Positions 9,042-15,193 of a DNA stretch of 39,884 bases are shown here, piece by piece. Each line of letters starts with the position of its first letter. Position 1 is the first letter of the stretch. Below the pieces are notes generated by a model. It worked only from the letters and a program-made list of their open reading frames with translations. It made no database searches and was not told where the DNA came from. A program made the position numbers and the translations under genes. The DNA is from CAZYJD01 sp964647785 (GTDB lineage Bacteria > Bacteroidota > Bacteroidia > NS11-12g > UBA9320): NCBI GenBank assembly GCA_964647785.1, contig CAZYJD010000012.1:1-39884 (forward strand). Direction: 5' to 3'.

Positions 9042-9449
9042 TTATTCCAGATCTAAATCTTCGATATCCTGCGGAACGACATTTCCTTTGGCATGACTTT
9101 CCTCCGAAATTTCCATTTGATGCTTGAGGGTCCAGCTATCGGTATGAACCGTTTCTATCCAGTTTCTGCCTGTTTTTCTAAATATCTGAATAAACAAGCC
9201 AAAATGATCTTTAAACATTTGCTCCACCTCACTTACCCGCATGTTGGCGCGTATCTCCAAATTATGCAGCTCATGACCATTGGATAGTTGCTTGAGCGCT
9301 AAATCTTCTTTGATAATATCCTCTCTGGAGCTGCCCTCACTTTCTTTATGAGCACGTTTCACGAACTCTATTTTAAGTCCGGGAAAGGAACGCTCAAATT
9401 CAGCTTTTATCTCACTCAGCCTCTTGCTCGCATCAAAATGTAACTGCAT
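9042..9449 (-). CDS. Small conserved protein of unknown function in the stress island
   Basis: A 135-residue soluble acidic protein with no signal or membrane segment. It alternates strand-like and helix-like stretches (RLSEIKAEFERSFPGLKIEF near the start) and ends in an acidic tail (EDLDLE). I recognise the general type as a small conserved Bacteroidota protein often seen near Usp/Hsp20 genes, but I cannot name a family. It lies upstream of usp1 (18-base gap) and has its own TGAC-N4-ATCA box about 58 bp before the ATG, so it is probably the first gene of a two-gene low-oxygen or stress unit. No function is assigned. Confidence 0.75.
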   Translation of the reverse strand: MQLHFDASKRLSEIKAEFERSFPGLKIEFVKRAHKESEGSSREDIIKEDLALKQLSNGHELHNLEIRANMRVSEVEQMFKDHFGLFIQIFRKTGRNWIETVHTDSWTLKHQMEISEESHAKGNVVPQDIEDLDLE

Positions 9450-9501
9450 AAATTGGATTCAATTAATCGGTAAAAAAAATCAACCTTCCAGAGATATCAA
9501 A

Positions 9502-9513
9502 TGACATTCATCA
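9502..9513 (-). promoter_or_regulatory. Predicted CRP/FNR-type operator upstream of the 135-aa gene and usp1
   Basis: TGACATTCATCA on the plus strand, read as TGATGAATGTCA towards the gene. The extended form CTGATGAATGTCATT differs from the usp2 box at only one of 15 positions. The centre is about 58 bp upstream of the ATG at 9449. The binding protein is inferred. Confidence 0.6.
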
Positions 9514-9528
9514 GGCTGCAATCTATTT

Positions 9529-9915
9529 CTACATGGTGGTCGATAGAAAACGACTTAAATCAGATTTCAATTCAGCAAACAATTTCCTGAATGTTTCCAT
9601 TCCCTCTCTCAAGCCGGCATGGTCTGGCATTTGCCTGTGATCAACTGCCACCTGATTGGCCTTGGCGTTGGCAACCAACTCATCTTCATGAACATTGATG
9701 CTGTGATCTAATTCATCCACCACTTCATTCTGTCGAATGATTTGATTCTGAAGTTGCTCTAACTTTGAAAGCACATCGGTTCCCGTATTGCGGCTGGCAA
9801 TTTCACCAAGGCGATTTTTAAAGGTCTCCATTTCATCGCGTGCGAAAGCCAACTCTTTTTTCCACGTCGTATGCTCGGCATGCATGGTGGTAATGTGTTC
9901 TTTGTTTTTGTTCAT
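9529..9915 (-). CDS. Small coiled-coil protein of unknown function
   Basis: A 128-residue soluble protein, highly charged and predicted largely helical. A heptad-like stretch runs over about residues 15-85 (KNRLGEIASR, KLEQLQNQIIRQNEVVDELD), followed by a second helix at the C-terminus (FRKLFAELKSDLSRFL). There is no signal peptide. It lies 24 bases downstream of usp2 and is probably cotranscribed with it. I do not recognise a named family; the position suggests a stress-related accessory protein, which is an inference only. Confidence 0.7.
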   Translation of the reverse strand: MNKNKEHITTMHAEHTTWKKELAFARDEMETFKNRLGEIASRNTGTDVLSKLEQLQNQIIRQNEVVDELDHSINVHEDELVANAKANQVAVDHRQMPDHAGLREGMETFRKLFAELKSDLSRFLSTTM

Positions 9916-9939
9916 ATGCTACTTGTGATAATATTTCAT

Positions 9940-10740
9940 TTAAAAAACCAAAACCGGCACCTTGCTATGGTATGCCAAGTCTTTGGTTACACTATGGTGA
10001 AAAAGGTTTTCAATGAACCCTCGTTTTTGTTTGCGAACGGCCAACAATTGGATGTCTTCCAAGTCGACATAATCGTCCAGCCCTTCTGCTATTGAATCGC
10101 TAAAAAAGCGCTGAAACGCGGCATCCGGCATTTGCTCAAACAAGGCATTCTTAAATGCGGCACGCTCCTCTTCTTCGTCGTTCTTTTCGTCTATGTGCAC
10201 CAGCGTAATTTCAGGATTAAATTGTTTGCAGAAATCCTGTACCTCCAATGCCAAGTCAATATCATCGGTTTCAAGACTGGTAGAAACAGCAATCTTCCCG
10301 AAGCCACTGAATAAAGCATGCTGTGGTATGATCATGACCCTGGCATCCACCCTTTTCATTACCTCAGCTGTAATGCTCCCAAAGATTCGGTCCACCACAT
10401 TTGATGCGCCTTTGGTTCCCATAACCACTAAATCTGGCTGGAGCTGCCGCACAGCATTGGCAATAACATCTGCCGCAAAACCAAATTCAATGCGGGTCTC
10501 AGCTGCTATATCGTGCTCATTTTTCAATATTTCCAGCAGTCCCTTCATATTTTTCTCAGCACTCTCGCGCAATCCTTCCATCATTTCTTCAATAACAGGA
10601 ACGGCGCCTGTGTCAACCATGGGCACGTGCACCGCATTGACCAAAACCATTTGCCCCTTGCTAAACTTGCAAATTTCAGCTGCAAACATCAAAGCTGCAT
10701 TGGCATTGTAGGAAAAATCGGTTGGGAAGAGAATTTTCAT
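9940..10740 (-). CDS. Universal stress protein, tandem UspA domains (second copy)
   Basis: A tandem Usp of 266 residues from the chosen ATG. The first domain starts MKILFPTDFSYNA and has the nucleotide-binding-type motif GTKGASNVVDRIFGS; the second domain is degenerate and ends VPVLVF. The frame is open upstream to 10857, with other ATGs at 10758 and 10857, but the fold begins at 10740, so this start is preferred; 10758 is an alternative. It is a paralogue of the usp at 8202-9023. A TGAC-N4-ATCA box lies 60-80 bp upstream depending on the start. It is followed by the coiled-coil gene. Confidence 0.9.
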   Translation of the reverse strand: MKILFPTDFSYNANAALMFAAEICKFSKGQMVLVNAVHVPMVDTGAVPVIEEMMEGLRESAEKNMKGLLEILKNEHDIAAETRIEFGFAADVIANAVRQLQPDLVVMGTKGASNVVDRIFGSITAEVMKRVDARVMIIPQHALFSGFGKIAVSTSLETDDIDLALEVQDFCKQFNPEITLVHIDEKNDEEEERAAFKNALFEQMPDAAFQRFFSDSIAEGLDDYVDLEDIQLLAVRKQKRGFIENLFHHSVTKDLAYHSKVPVLVF

Positions 10741-10811
10741 CTGGAAATTATTTGACATCAAAGGTGATGCATCTGCAGGGTTTTGATTCTGAAGATTATC
10801 AAATCGTGCAA

Positions 10812-10823
10812 TGACATTTATCA
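10812..10823 (-). promoter_or_regulatory. Predicted CRP/FNR-type operator upstream of usp2
   Basis: TGACATTTATCA on the plus strand, read as CTGATAAATGTCATT towards the gene. It shares the CTGATrAATrTCA core with the ccoI and 9502 boxes. It lies between the hsp20 terminator and usp2, about 77 bp before the ATG at 10740 (59 bp before the alternative ATG at 10758). Confidence 0.6.
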
Positions 10824-10839
10824 GCTGAGGTGGGATAAT

Positions 10840-10868
10840 AAAAAATCCCGACAACAAATGCCGGGATT
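10840..10868 (-). terminator. Intrinsic terminator of hsp20
   Basis: On the minus strand AATCCCG, an 11-base loop and CGGGATT form a 7-bp stem followed by a T-rich run. It lies about 20 bases after the hsp20 stop and separates hsp20 from usp2. Confidence 0.75.
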
Positions 10869-10886
10869 CTCAAAGGCAGAAACAAA

Positions 10887-11321
10887 TCAATTGATGGGGA
10901 TGGATTTACCATTCAATGGTTGTGATGGCTCATTTTTTTTGAGCGAAACCCTTAAAACTCCATCGGTATAGGTAGCGTGTATATCATCTTCATCGGCGTT
11001 CTCAGGCAATCTGAATGAACGGTTAAATGATTGATAGCTGAATTCTCGGCGCGTATAGTTGGCCTCCTTTTTATGCTGTTCGCTTCGATTCTCTGCCGAA
11101 ATGCTCAAAACGCCATTCTCAATGCTGATGTTGATATCTTCCTTCTTCATGCCCGGAAGAGCTGCTTCCAACTCCCAGCCGTTCTCGTGTTCTTTTACAT
11201 TCACGGCCGGCATGTTGTTGCTAAAAACCGATGGCATGGAAGATTCATTGAAAAAATCACTGAACCACCGATCCCAAACCGATGGAACATGGTGCTTGTC
11301 TTTTTTTACGGATGTGCTCAT
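10887..11321 (-). CDS. Small heat shock protein, Hsp20/alpha-crystallin family
   Basis: A 144-residue ATP-independent holdase chaperone. After a short Trp/Phe-containing N-terminal arm (WDRWFSDFFNE), the alpha-crystallin domain spans about residues 38-130 with typical motifs (ALPGMKKEDINI, GVLSISAE, FNRSFRLPENAD, DGVLRVSLKK). It ends in a short extension with the IPI motif (I-x-I) that mediates oligomer assembly. The start at 11321 is preferred to the upstream ATG at 11360 because the longer form would run towards the operator region. Two inverted CRP/FNR-type boxes lie 50-90 bp upstream; no CIRCE element is seen. Confidence 0.93.
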   Translation of the reverse strand: MSTSVKKDKHHVPSVWDRWFSDFFNESSMPSVFSNNMPAVNVKEHENGWELEAALPGMKKEDINISIENGVLSISAENRSEQHKKEANYTRREFSYQSFNRSFRLPENADEDDIHATYTDGVLRVSLKKNEPSQPLNGKSIPIN

Positions 11322-11373
11322 GATGTTTGATTTTTTGACAAACGAAAATGAGCTTGGCAAAGAAATGGACGAC

Positions 11374-11385
11374 TGACAAGCATCA
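11374..11385 (-). promoter_or_regulatory. Predicted CRP/FNR-type operator, proximal box of hsp20
   Basis: TGACAAGCATCA on the plus strand (TGAT-GCTT-GTCA towards the gene). It forms one arm of a larger inverted repeat (11372-11386 with 11395-11409, 14 of 15 positions pairing, 8-base loop). The centre is about 58 bp upstream of the hsp20 ATG. Confidence 0.55.
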
Positions 11386-11395
11386 ATATTTCAGT

Positions 11396-11407
11396 TGATT
11401 CTTGTCA
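11396..11407 (-). promoter_or_regulatory. Predicted CRP/FNR-type operator, distal box of hsp20
   Basis: TGATTCTTGTCA (TGAT-N4-GTCA). It is the opposite arm of the inverted repeat and is centred 22 bp, about two helical turns, from the proximal box. Two dimers could therefore bind the same face of the DNA. Confidence 0.55.
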
Positions 11408-11431
11408 GTACTTTTGCTGTTGGATGAAAGG

Positions 11432-12499
11432 TCAGTAGGGCGCCTTTCTTAGTTTTTCTACCTCTATCAGCTTTATTTCACTTCCTTGAATTTCAATCAA
11501 ACCGGAAGACTTGAATTCTGAGAGCATTCGAATGGCCGATTCCGTTGCAGTTCCCACCATACTGGCCAGGTCTTCTCTTGAAATGGAAATGCTAAAATCA
11601 GGTTCGCCTTCGGCGTGGTATTTATCGTAAAGCCGAACGAGTGCATTGGCCACCCGTTTGCGAACGGTGTTGTACGCCAGATCCAACAATTGCTTCTCTC
11701 GCTCTTCTACATTGTTTGACAACATTCCTATAAACTTGGCCGCTACTTCTCGATTCTGATACATCAGTTGCAAGAAATCTTCACGGGGAATCATTACCAC
11801 TTCTGAGTCTTCAAGCGTTTCTGCCGATTCGAAAAACTCTTCACCCTTCAACAAACTCTCATACCCAAAATATTCGCCTCCTTTGAGCAAATTGGTAGTG
11901 ATTTCTTTTCCATCTTTGTTGATTTGATAAATCTTCACTTTCCCCTGCACCAGTAAATACAAGAAATTGGTGTTGTCTTTTTCTCGGTAAATGATGCTTT
12001 TTTTAGGGTATGCCTTTTTTCGCCTTTGCTCACCAAGTGCTTTTAATTCTTCAAATCCCCTGGCGTGATGAATCAATTGATCCAGCCCCTCTTCATTGCC
12101 GCCCTGCAGTTTTTTCAATGCCTCGCTCTTCCGCAAGCGGGTTTGAACAACATTCAGCAAATCGGTTTCCTCAAAAGGTTTGGTTAAATAGTCATCTGCG
12201 CCCAAATTCATCCCTTTGCGAACATCGGTTCCTTCTGCTTTTGCTGAAAGGAATACAAAAGGGATCAAGGAAGTCTTAGGGTTGCCACTCAAGGCTTGAA
12301 GCACCCCATAACCATCGATGCCGGGCATCATGATGTCGCAGATGATCAAATCAGGGAGCCATTCATTGGCCACTTTAAGCCCCGCTTTTCCATCTTCTGC
12401 CATGCGTGTTTCATAACCGGATAGGTCGAGAATTTCACTCACATTTTCTCTGATTTCTTCGTTGTCGTCGATGACAAGAATTCTTTTATATTCACTCAT
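11432..12499 (-). CDS. Response regulator fusing a receiver to a CRP/FNR-type DNA-binding module
   Basis: A 355-residue cytoplasmic regulator. Residues 4-122 are a CheY-like receiver with acidic pair D11/D12, phospho-acceptor D55, S85 and K107. A linker leads to a cyclic-nucleotide-binding-like beta-roll (about 163-275), then a CRP-type winged helix (about 278-350). The recognition helix has E320 and R324, aligning with the Glu and Arg that FNR and CRP use to read TGA. The RSA-type Arg of the cAMP pocket is replaced (FESAETL), and there is no FNR cysteine cluster, so the input is probably phosphorylation rather than cAMP or Fe-S. The ATG overlaps the kinase stop by eight bases. The upstream ATG at 12574 would lie inside the kinase and is less likely. 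Confidence 0.93.
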   Translation of the reverse strand: MSEYKRILVIDDNEEIRENVSEILDLSGYETRMAEDGKAGLKVANEWLPDLIICDIMMPGIDGYGVLQALSGNPKTSLIPFVFLSAKAEGTDVRKGMNLGADDYLTKPFEETDLLNVVQTRLRKSEALKKLQGGNEEGLDQLIHHARGFEELKALGEQRRKKAYPKKSIIYREKDNTNFLYLLVQGKVKIYQINKDGKEITTNLLKGGEYFGYESLLKGEEFFESAETLEDSEVVMIPREDFLQLMYQNREVAAKFIGMLSNNVEEREKQLLDLAYNTVRKRVANALVRLYDKYHAEGEPDFSISISREDLASMVGTATESAIRMLSEFKSSGLIEIQGSEIKLIEVEKLRKAPY

Positions 12500-14099
12500 G
12501 ATGATAATTTTGGGGTATGCGAATGTAAAATGTTGTTCCCTTTTCAGGTTTGCTTTCAAAATCAATTTCTCCACCCATCATGTCTACGTACCTTTTCACA
12601 ATATGCAAACCCAAACCGGTTCCCTTGACGTTTCCACAGTTGGAAGCGCGAAAAAAACGTCCGAATAAATGGGGTTGATCTTCTATGGGTATGCCAATTC
12701 CTTCGTCATGAATGGCTATAGTGTAGCCTTTCGGTTGCTTCTTTAAGCTAATATGAATGGATTTACCCTCATCGGAGTATTTCGATGCGTTGGAAATAAG
12801 ATTGTTCACTATATTCCTGAGAAACTGCTTATCTGTTTCTACGGGATAATGGCCTGCTTCGGCTTGCCACAGTACTTTCTGACCTTCTTTCAGAGAACCC
12901 GTCATTTCATCTACCGAGTCATGCAAGTAAGCCGAAAGATCGAAAGATTCTGACCTAAAGGTGGTGGCACCTTCATTCAATTTTTCAAGCGATAAAAAAT
13001 CTTCAAGAATATTGGTAAGATTCTCCACATTGGCCTTGACTCGACCGATGTGCTTTTCTCGCTTTGGCTGATCCTCATCTTTGGTGTATTTTCCAATGAG
13101 CAAGGCAGAGCTGGAAATAGCACTCAAAGGTGTTCTGAACTCGTGCGAAGCGGTGGAGATGAACCTGGATTTGAGCTCATTGAGTTTTCGCTCGCTCTCC
13201 AGCGCTTTTTGCATCTCATGCTCCAATTGCTTTTGTCTGCTGATATTTGTTTCAACAACCAAAATGCGATCAATTGAGCCTTCTGTGCCAGTTAAAGGTA
13301 CACATCTCAGCGAATAGGTGTTTTCCTGATGCTCAATTTCGAAATTTACCGAAACCCCATCGAATACTTTTTGTAATTGATGGCGCGTGGATTCTCTAAA
13401 CTCGGGTTTGAGACGCTCAATAAAACCACTCCCAAGCAGCTTTTCAGGTCTGACACCAAGGGCCCGAAGCTCCTTCCCCTCTGCAAAAACGTATTTTAAA
13501 TCGCGGTCAAAAACATTGATGGTGCCATTGGGGAAGTTGGCTGCAATGGCCTTATACAATTGCTGGCTGGCCAACAATTCATCCTGCACCTTTTCGCGCT
13601 CATCAATCTCGGCATACAAAAGCTCATTGGCTTTTTTAATTTCTCTGGTGCGCTCATTGACCATGCTCTCGAGATTGCGCATATAATGCTGTATGCGCTC
13701 TTCTGCCTTTTTCTGATCGCTGAGGTCGTGAATGATTCCATTGAATAAAATCTCATCACCCATTCTGATTTCGCTCACTCCCAAACGAAATGGAAATTGT
13801 TCCCCATTTTTTCTTTTCCCTTTCAATTCCCGCCCCATGCCAATGATATGACGCTCACCGGTTTCAACATAGCGATTCAGGTAACCATCATGCTGCCGGG
13901 CATCTCTTTCCGGCATAAGAATACTGATGTTTTTACCGATCAATTCGGCTTCTTCTTCATAACCGAAAATGCGCACCGCAGAAGGATTGATCTGTCGGAT
14001 CATACCGTAGTGGTCAATGAGAATGATCCCATCAATCGAAGTATCGATGATCGACTTTAAAAGGTGTTCAGCAATATTGTTCTGCTCTTGTGCAGACAT
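12492..14099 (-). CDS. Soluble PAS-PAS histidine kinase with FixL-type haem-pocket residues
   Basis: A 535-residue kinase without membrane segments. PAS1 (about 12-127) resembles rhizobial FixL: H70 in QHDGYL, R76, H84, I85 and R90 in GMGR match in spacing the Bradyrhizobium FixL residues H200 (proximal haem ligand), R206, H214, I215 and R220 (distal, O2-responsive). A helical linker (130-180) leads to a second PAS-like domain (about 180-290). The HisKA domain follows with H319 (SHEFRTPL), then HATPase_c with N437, DEGIGI and GTGLGL boxes. It is probably an oxygen-sensing kinase that phosphorylates the next gene's receiver. It starts 4 bases after the TerB-like gene. Haem binding is inferred from residues only. 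Confidence 0.93.
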   Translation of the reverse strand: MSAQEQNNIAEHLLKSIIDTSIDGIILIDHYGMIRQINPSAVRIFGYEEEAELIGKNISILMPERDARQHDGYLNRYVETGERHIIGMGRELKGKRKNGEQFPFRLGVSEIRMGDEILFNGIIHDLSDQKKAEERIQHYMRNLESMVNERTREIKKANELLYAEIDEREKVQDELLASQQLYKAIAANFPNGTINVFDRDLKYVFAEGKELRALGVRPEKLLGSGFIERLKPEFRESTRHQLQKVFDGVSVNFEIEHQENTYSLRCVPLTGTEGSIDRILVVETNISRQKQLEHEMQKALESERKLNELKSRFISTASHEFRTPLSAISSSALLIGKYTKDEDQPKREKHIGRVKANVENLTNILEDFLSLEKLNEGATTFRSESFDLSAYLHDSVDEMTGSLKEGQKVLWQAEAGHYPVETDKQFLRNIVNNLISNASKYSDEGKSIHISLKKQPKGYTIAIHDEGIGIPIEDQPHLFGRFFRASNCGNVKGTGLGLHIVKRYVDMMGGEIDFESKPEKGTTFYIRIPQNYHHE

Positions 14100-14103
14100 A
14101 AGC

Positions 14104-14454
14104 TCAGCGAATATCCCACAAATCGAACAATCGGCTAATCAGCCGGTCCTCCTGTTCTTGCACCGATTCATCTGCATTGATCAGGTCCATCGCAAAGTGC
14201 AAAAACTTCATGCGTTCATCCGGGGTGCTGTCTGAGTAAAAATCTGCTGCTAAATCTTCCAATTTGTTTTCATAATCCTCAGCCGACATCATACTGAGTT
14301 CCTCTACTGCTTCGTCGAGGTTGCCCCCCAAGGGAAACTGTTCCTTGATGTAATCCACAACCACTGTTCCTTCCCGGGGATCAAAATCTCCGTCAATTTC
14401 AGAGAGGATACATAAAATCTGATAACCTGCAACGTCTTTATTTTTCTTACTCAT
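14104..14454 (-). CDS. TerB-like helical protein of unknown function
   Basis: A 116-residue soluble acidic helical protein. Its pattern (LCILSEIDGDFDPREGTVV near the start, INADESVQEQEDRLI near the end) resembles TerB/TerB-like domains, whose paired acidic helices are associated with stress responses and possible metal binding. It is the first gene of the unit containing the kinase and regulator (4-base gap), so it may modulate that pathway; this is inference. The ATG at 14454 is chosen over a longer reading frame that would overlap the divergent gene. A 12-bp palindrome lies just upstream. Confidence 0.75.
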   Translation of the reverse strand: MSKKNKDVAGYQILCILSEIDGDFDPREGTVVVDYIKEQFPLGGNLDEAVEELSMMSAEDYENKLEDLAADFYSDSTPDERMKFLHFAMDLINADESVQEQEDRLISRLFDLWDIR

Positions 14455-14462
14455 GCTTTGTA

Positions 14463-14474
14463 TGCTTGCAAGCA
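14463..14474. promoter_or_regulatory. Perfect 12-bp palindrome in a divergent promoter region
   Basis: TGCTTGCAAGCA reads the same on both strands. It lies 8 bases before the TerB-like ATG and about 30 bases before the outer-membrane protein ATG. It may be a repressor site or may be chance; it does not match the TGAY-N4-RTCA boxes. Confidence 0.3.
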
Positions 14475-14504
14475 AAAATAAGTGCCCTGATGTTTATTTG
14501 TGGT

Positions 14505-15134
14505 ATGCATTTTAATAAATACGCTCCTTTGACCTGGCTCATCTTCGGTGGCTTTCTTTTCATTTCTGAGCAATGTGTTGCACAAAAATTCGGAGCGCAA
14601 CTCAGTCTTGGCTTCAATGCGTCTCAGGTTGATGGCGATCAATACGCAGGCTACAACAAAGCAGGTCTTCATACTGGTATTGCGGTCAATCGCAGGGTCA
14701 AAGAAAAATGGCTCGCTCAGTTTGAGATACTTTATAGCGGAAAAGGCAGCAGAAAACGCACCAGCGAAGAAGATATGACCATTTTCGGACTGCGGTATCG
14801 GTACATTGAATTGCCTCTATTAGCCATTTATGAATGGAACCAAAAACTTGCGTTGCATGCCGGGCCTTCTGCCGGCTTTAACATCGGTGCTGACTTCGAC
14901 GATGGCCGCGGATGGCTTCCTTCCAATCCTCCCATCAATAAGTATGAAATTGCCGGGCATATTGGAGCAGCTTATCAGCTCAGTGATCGCATAGAACTCA
15001 ATTTGAGGCATAGTCTTTCAATCATAAGGGCCGGCAATCCAAACAATGGCAGCCAGTTTTATCGCATTACAGCCAACGGACTTTATAACCGACTTTTCAC
15101 CTTTTCGCTGCGTTATGATCTGATGTCAGATTAA
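14505..15134 (+). CDS. Outer-membrane beta-barrel protein, PorT-like family
   Basis: A 209-residue secreted protein with an N-terminal signal peptide (hydrophobic core LTWLIFGGFLFI, likely cut after CVAQ). Alternating hydrophobic and aromatic strands follow, typical of the small outer-membrane beta-barrel proteins of Bacteroidota (GAQLSLGFNAS, YIELPLLAIYEW, LHAGPSAGFNIG, FTFSLRYDL ending). The ATG at 14505 gives a normal signal peptide; longer frames with TTG or ATG upstream are less likely. It is divergent from the TerB-kinase-regulator unit. Function beyond the barrel fold cannot be assigned. Confidence 0.8.
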   Translation: MHFNKYAPLTWLIFGGFLFISEQCVAQKFGAQLSLGFNASQVDGDQYAGYNKAGLHTGIAVNRRVKEKWLAQFEILYSGKGSRKRTSEEDMTIFGLRYRYIELPLLAIYEWNQKLALHAGPSAGFNIGADFDDGRGWLPSNPPINKYEIAGHIGAAYQLSDRIELNLRHSLSIIRAGNPNNGSQFYRITANGLYNRLFTFSLRYDLMSD

Positions 15135-15193
15135 TCTCTACAACATTTCAGCATTCACATCTATTCATTAAGAACAATTCACCATTCAGTTGC

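Noticed and set aside
11432..12499. The regulator as an FNR-type oxygen sensor or a cAMP receptor
   Set aside because: There is no N-terminal Fe-S cysteine cluster and the cAMP-pocket Arg is replaced; the receiver domain gives the likely input.
12492..14099. LOV (flavin, blue-light) sensing by the kinase PAS domains
   Set aside because: The conserved LOV Cys motif NCRFLQ is absent, while FixL-type residues are present.
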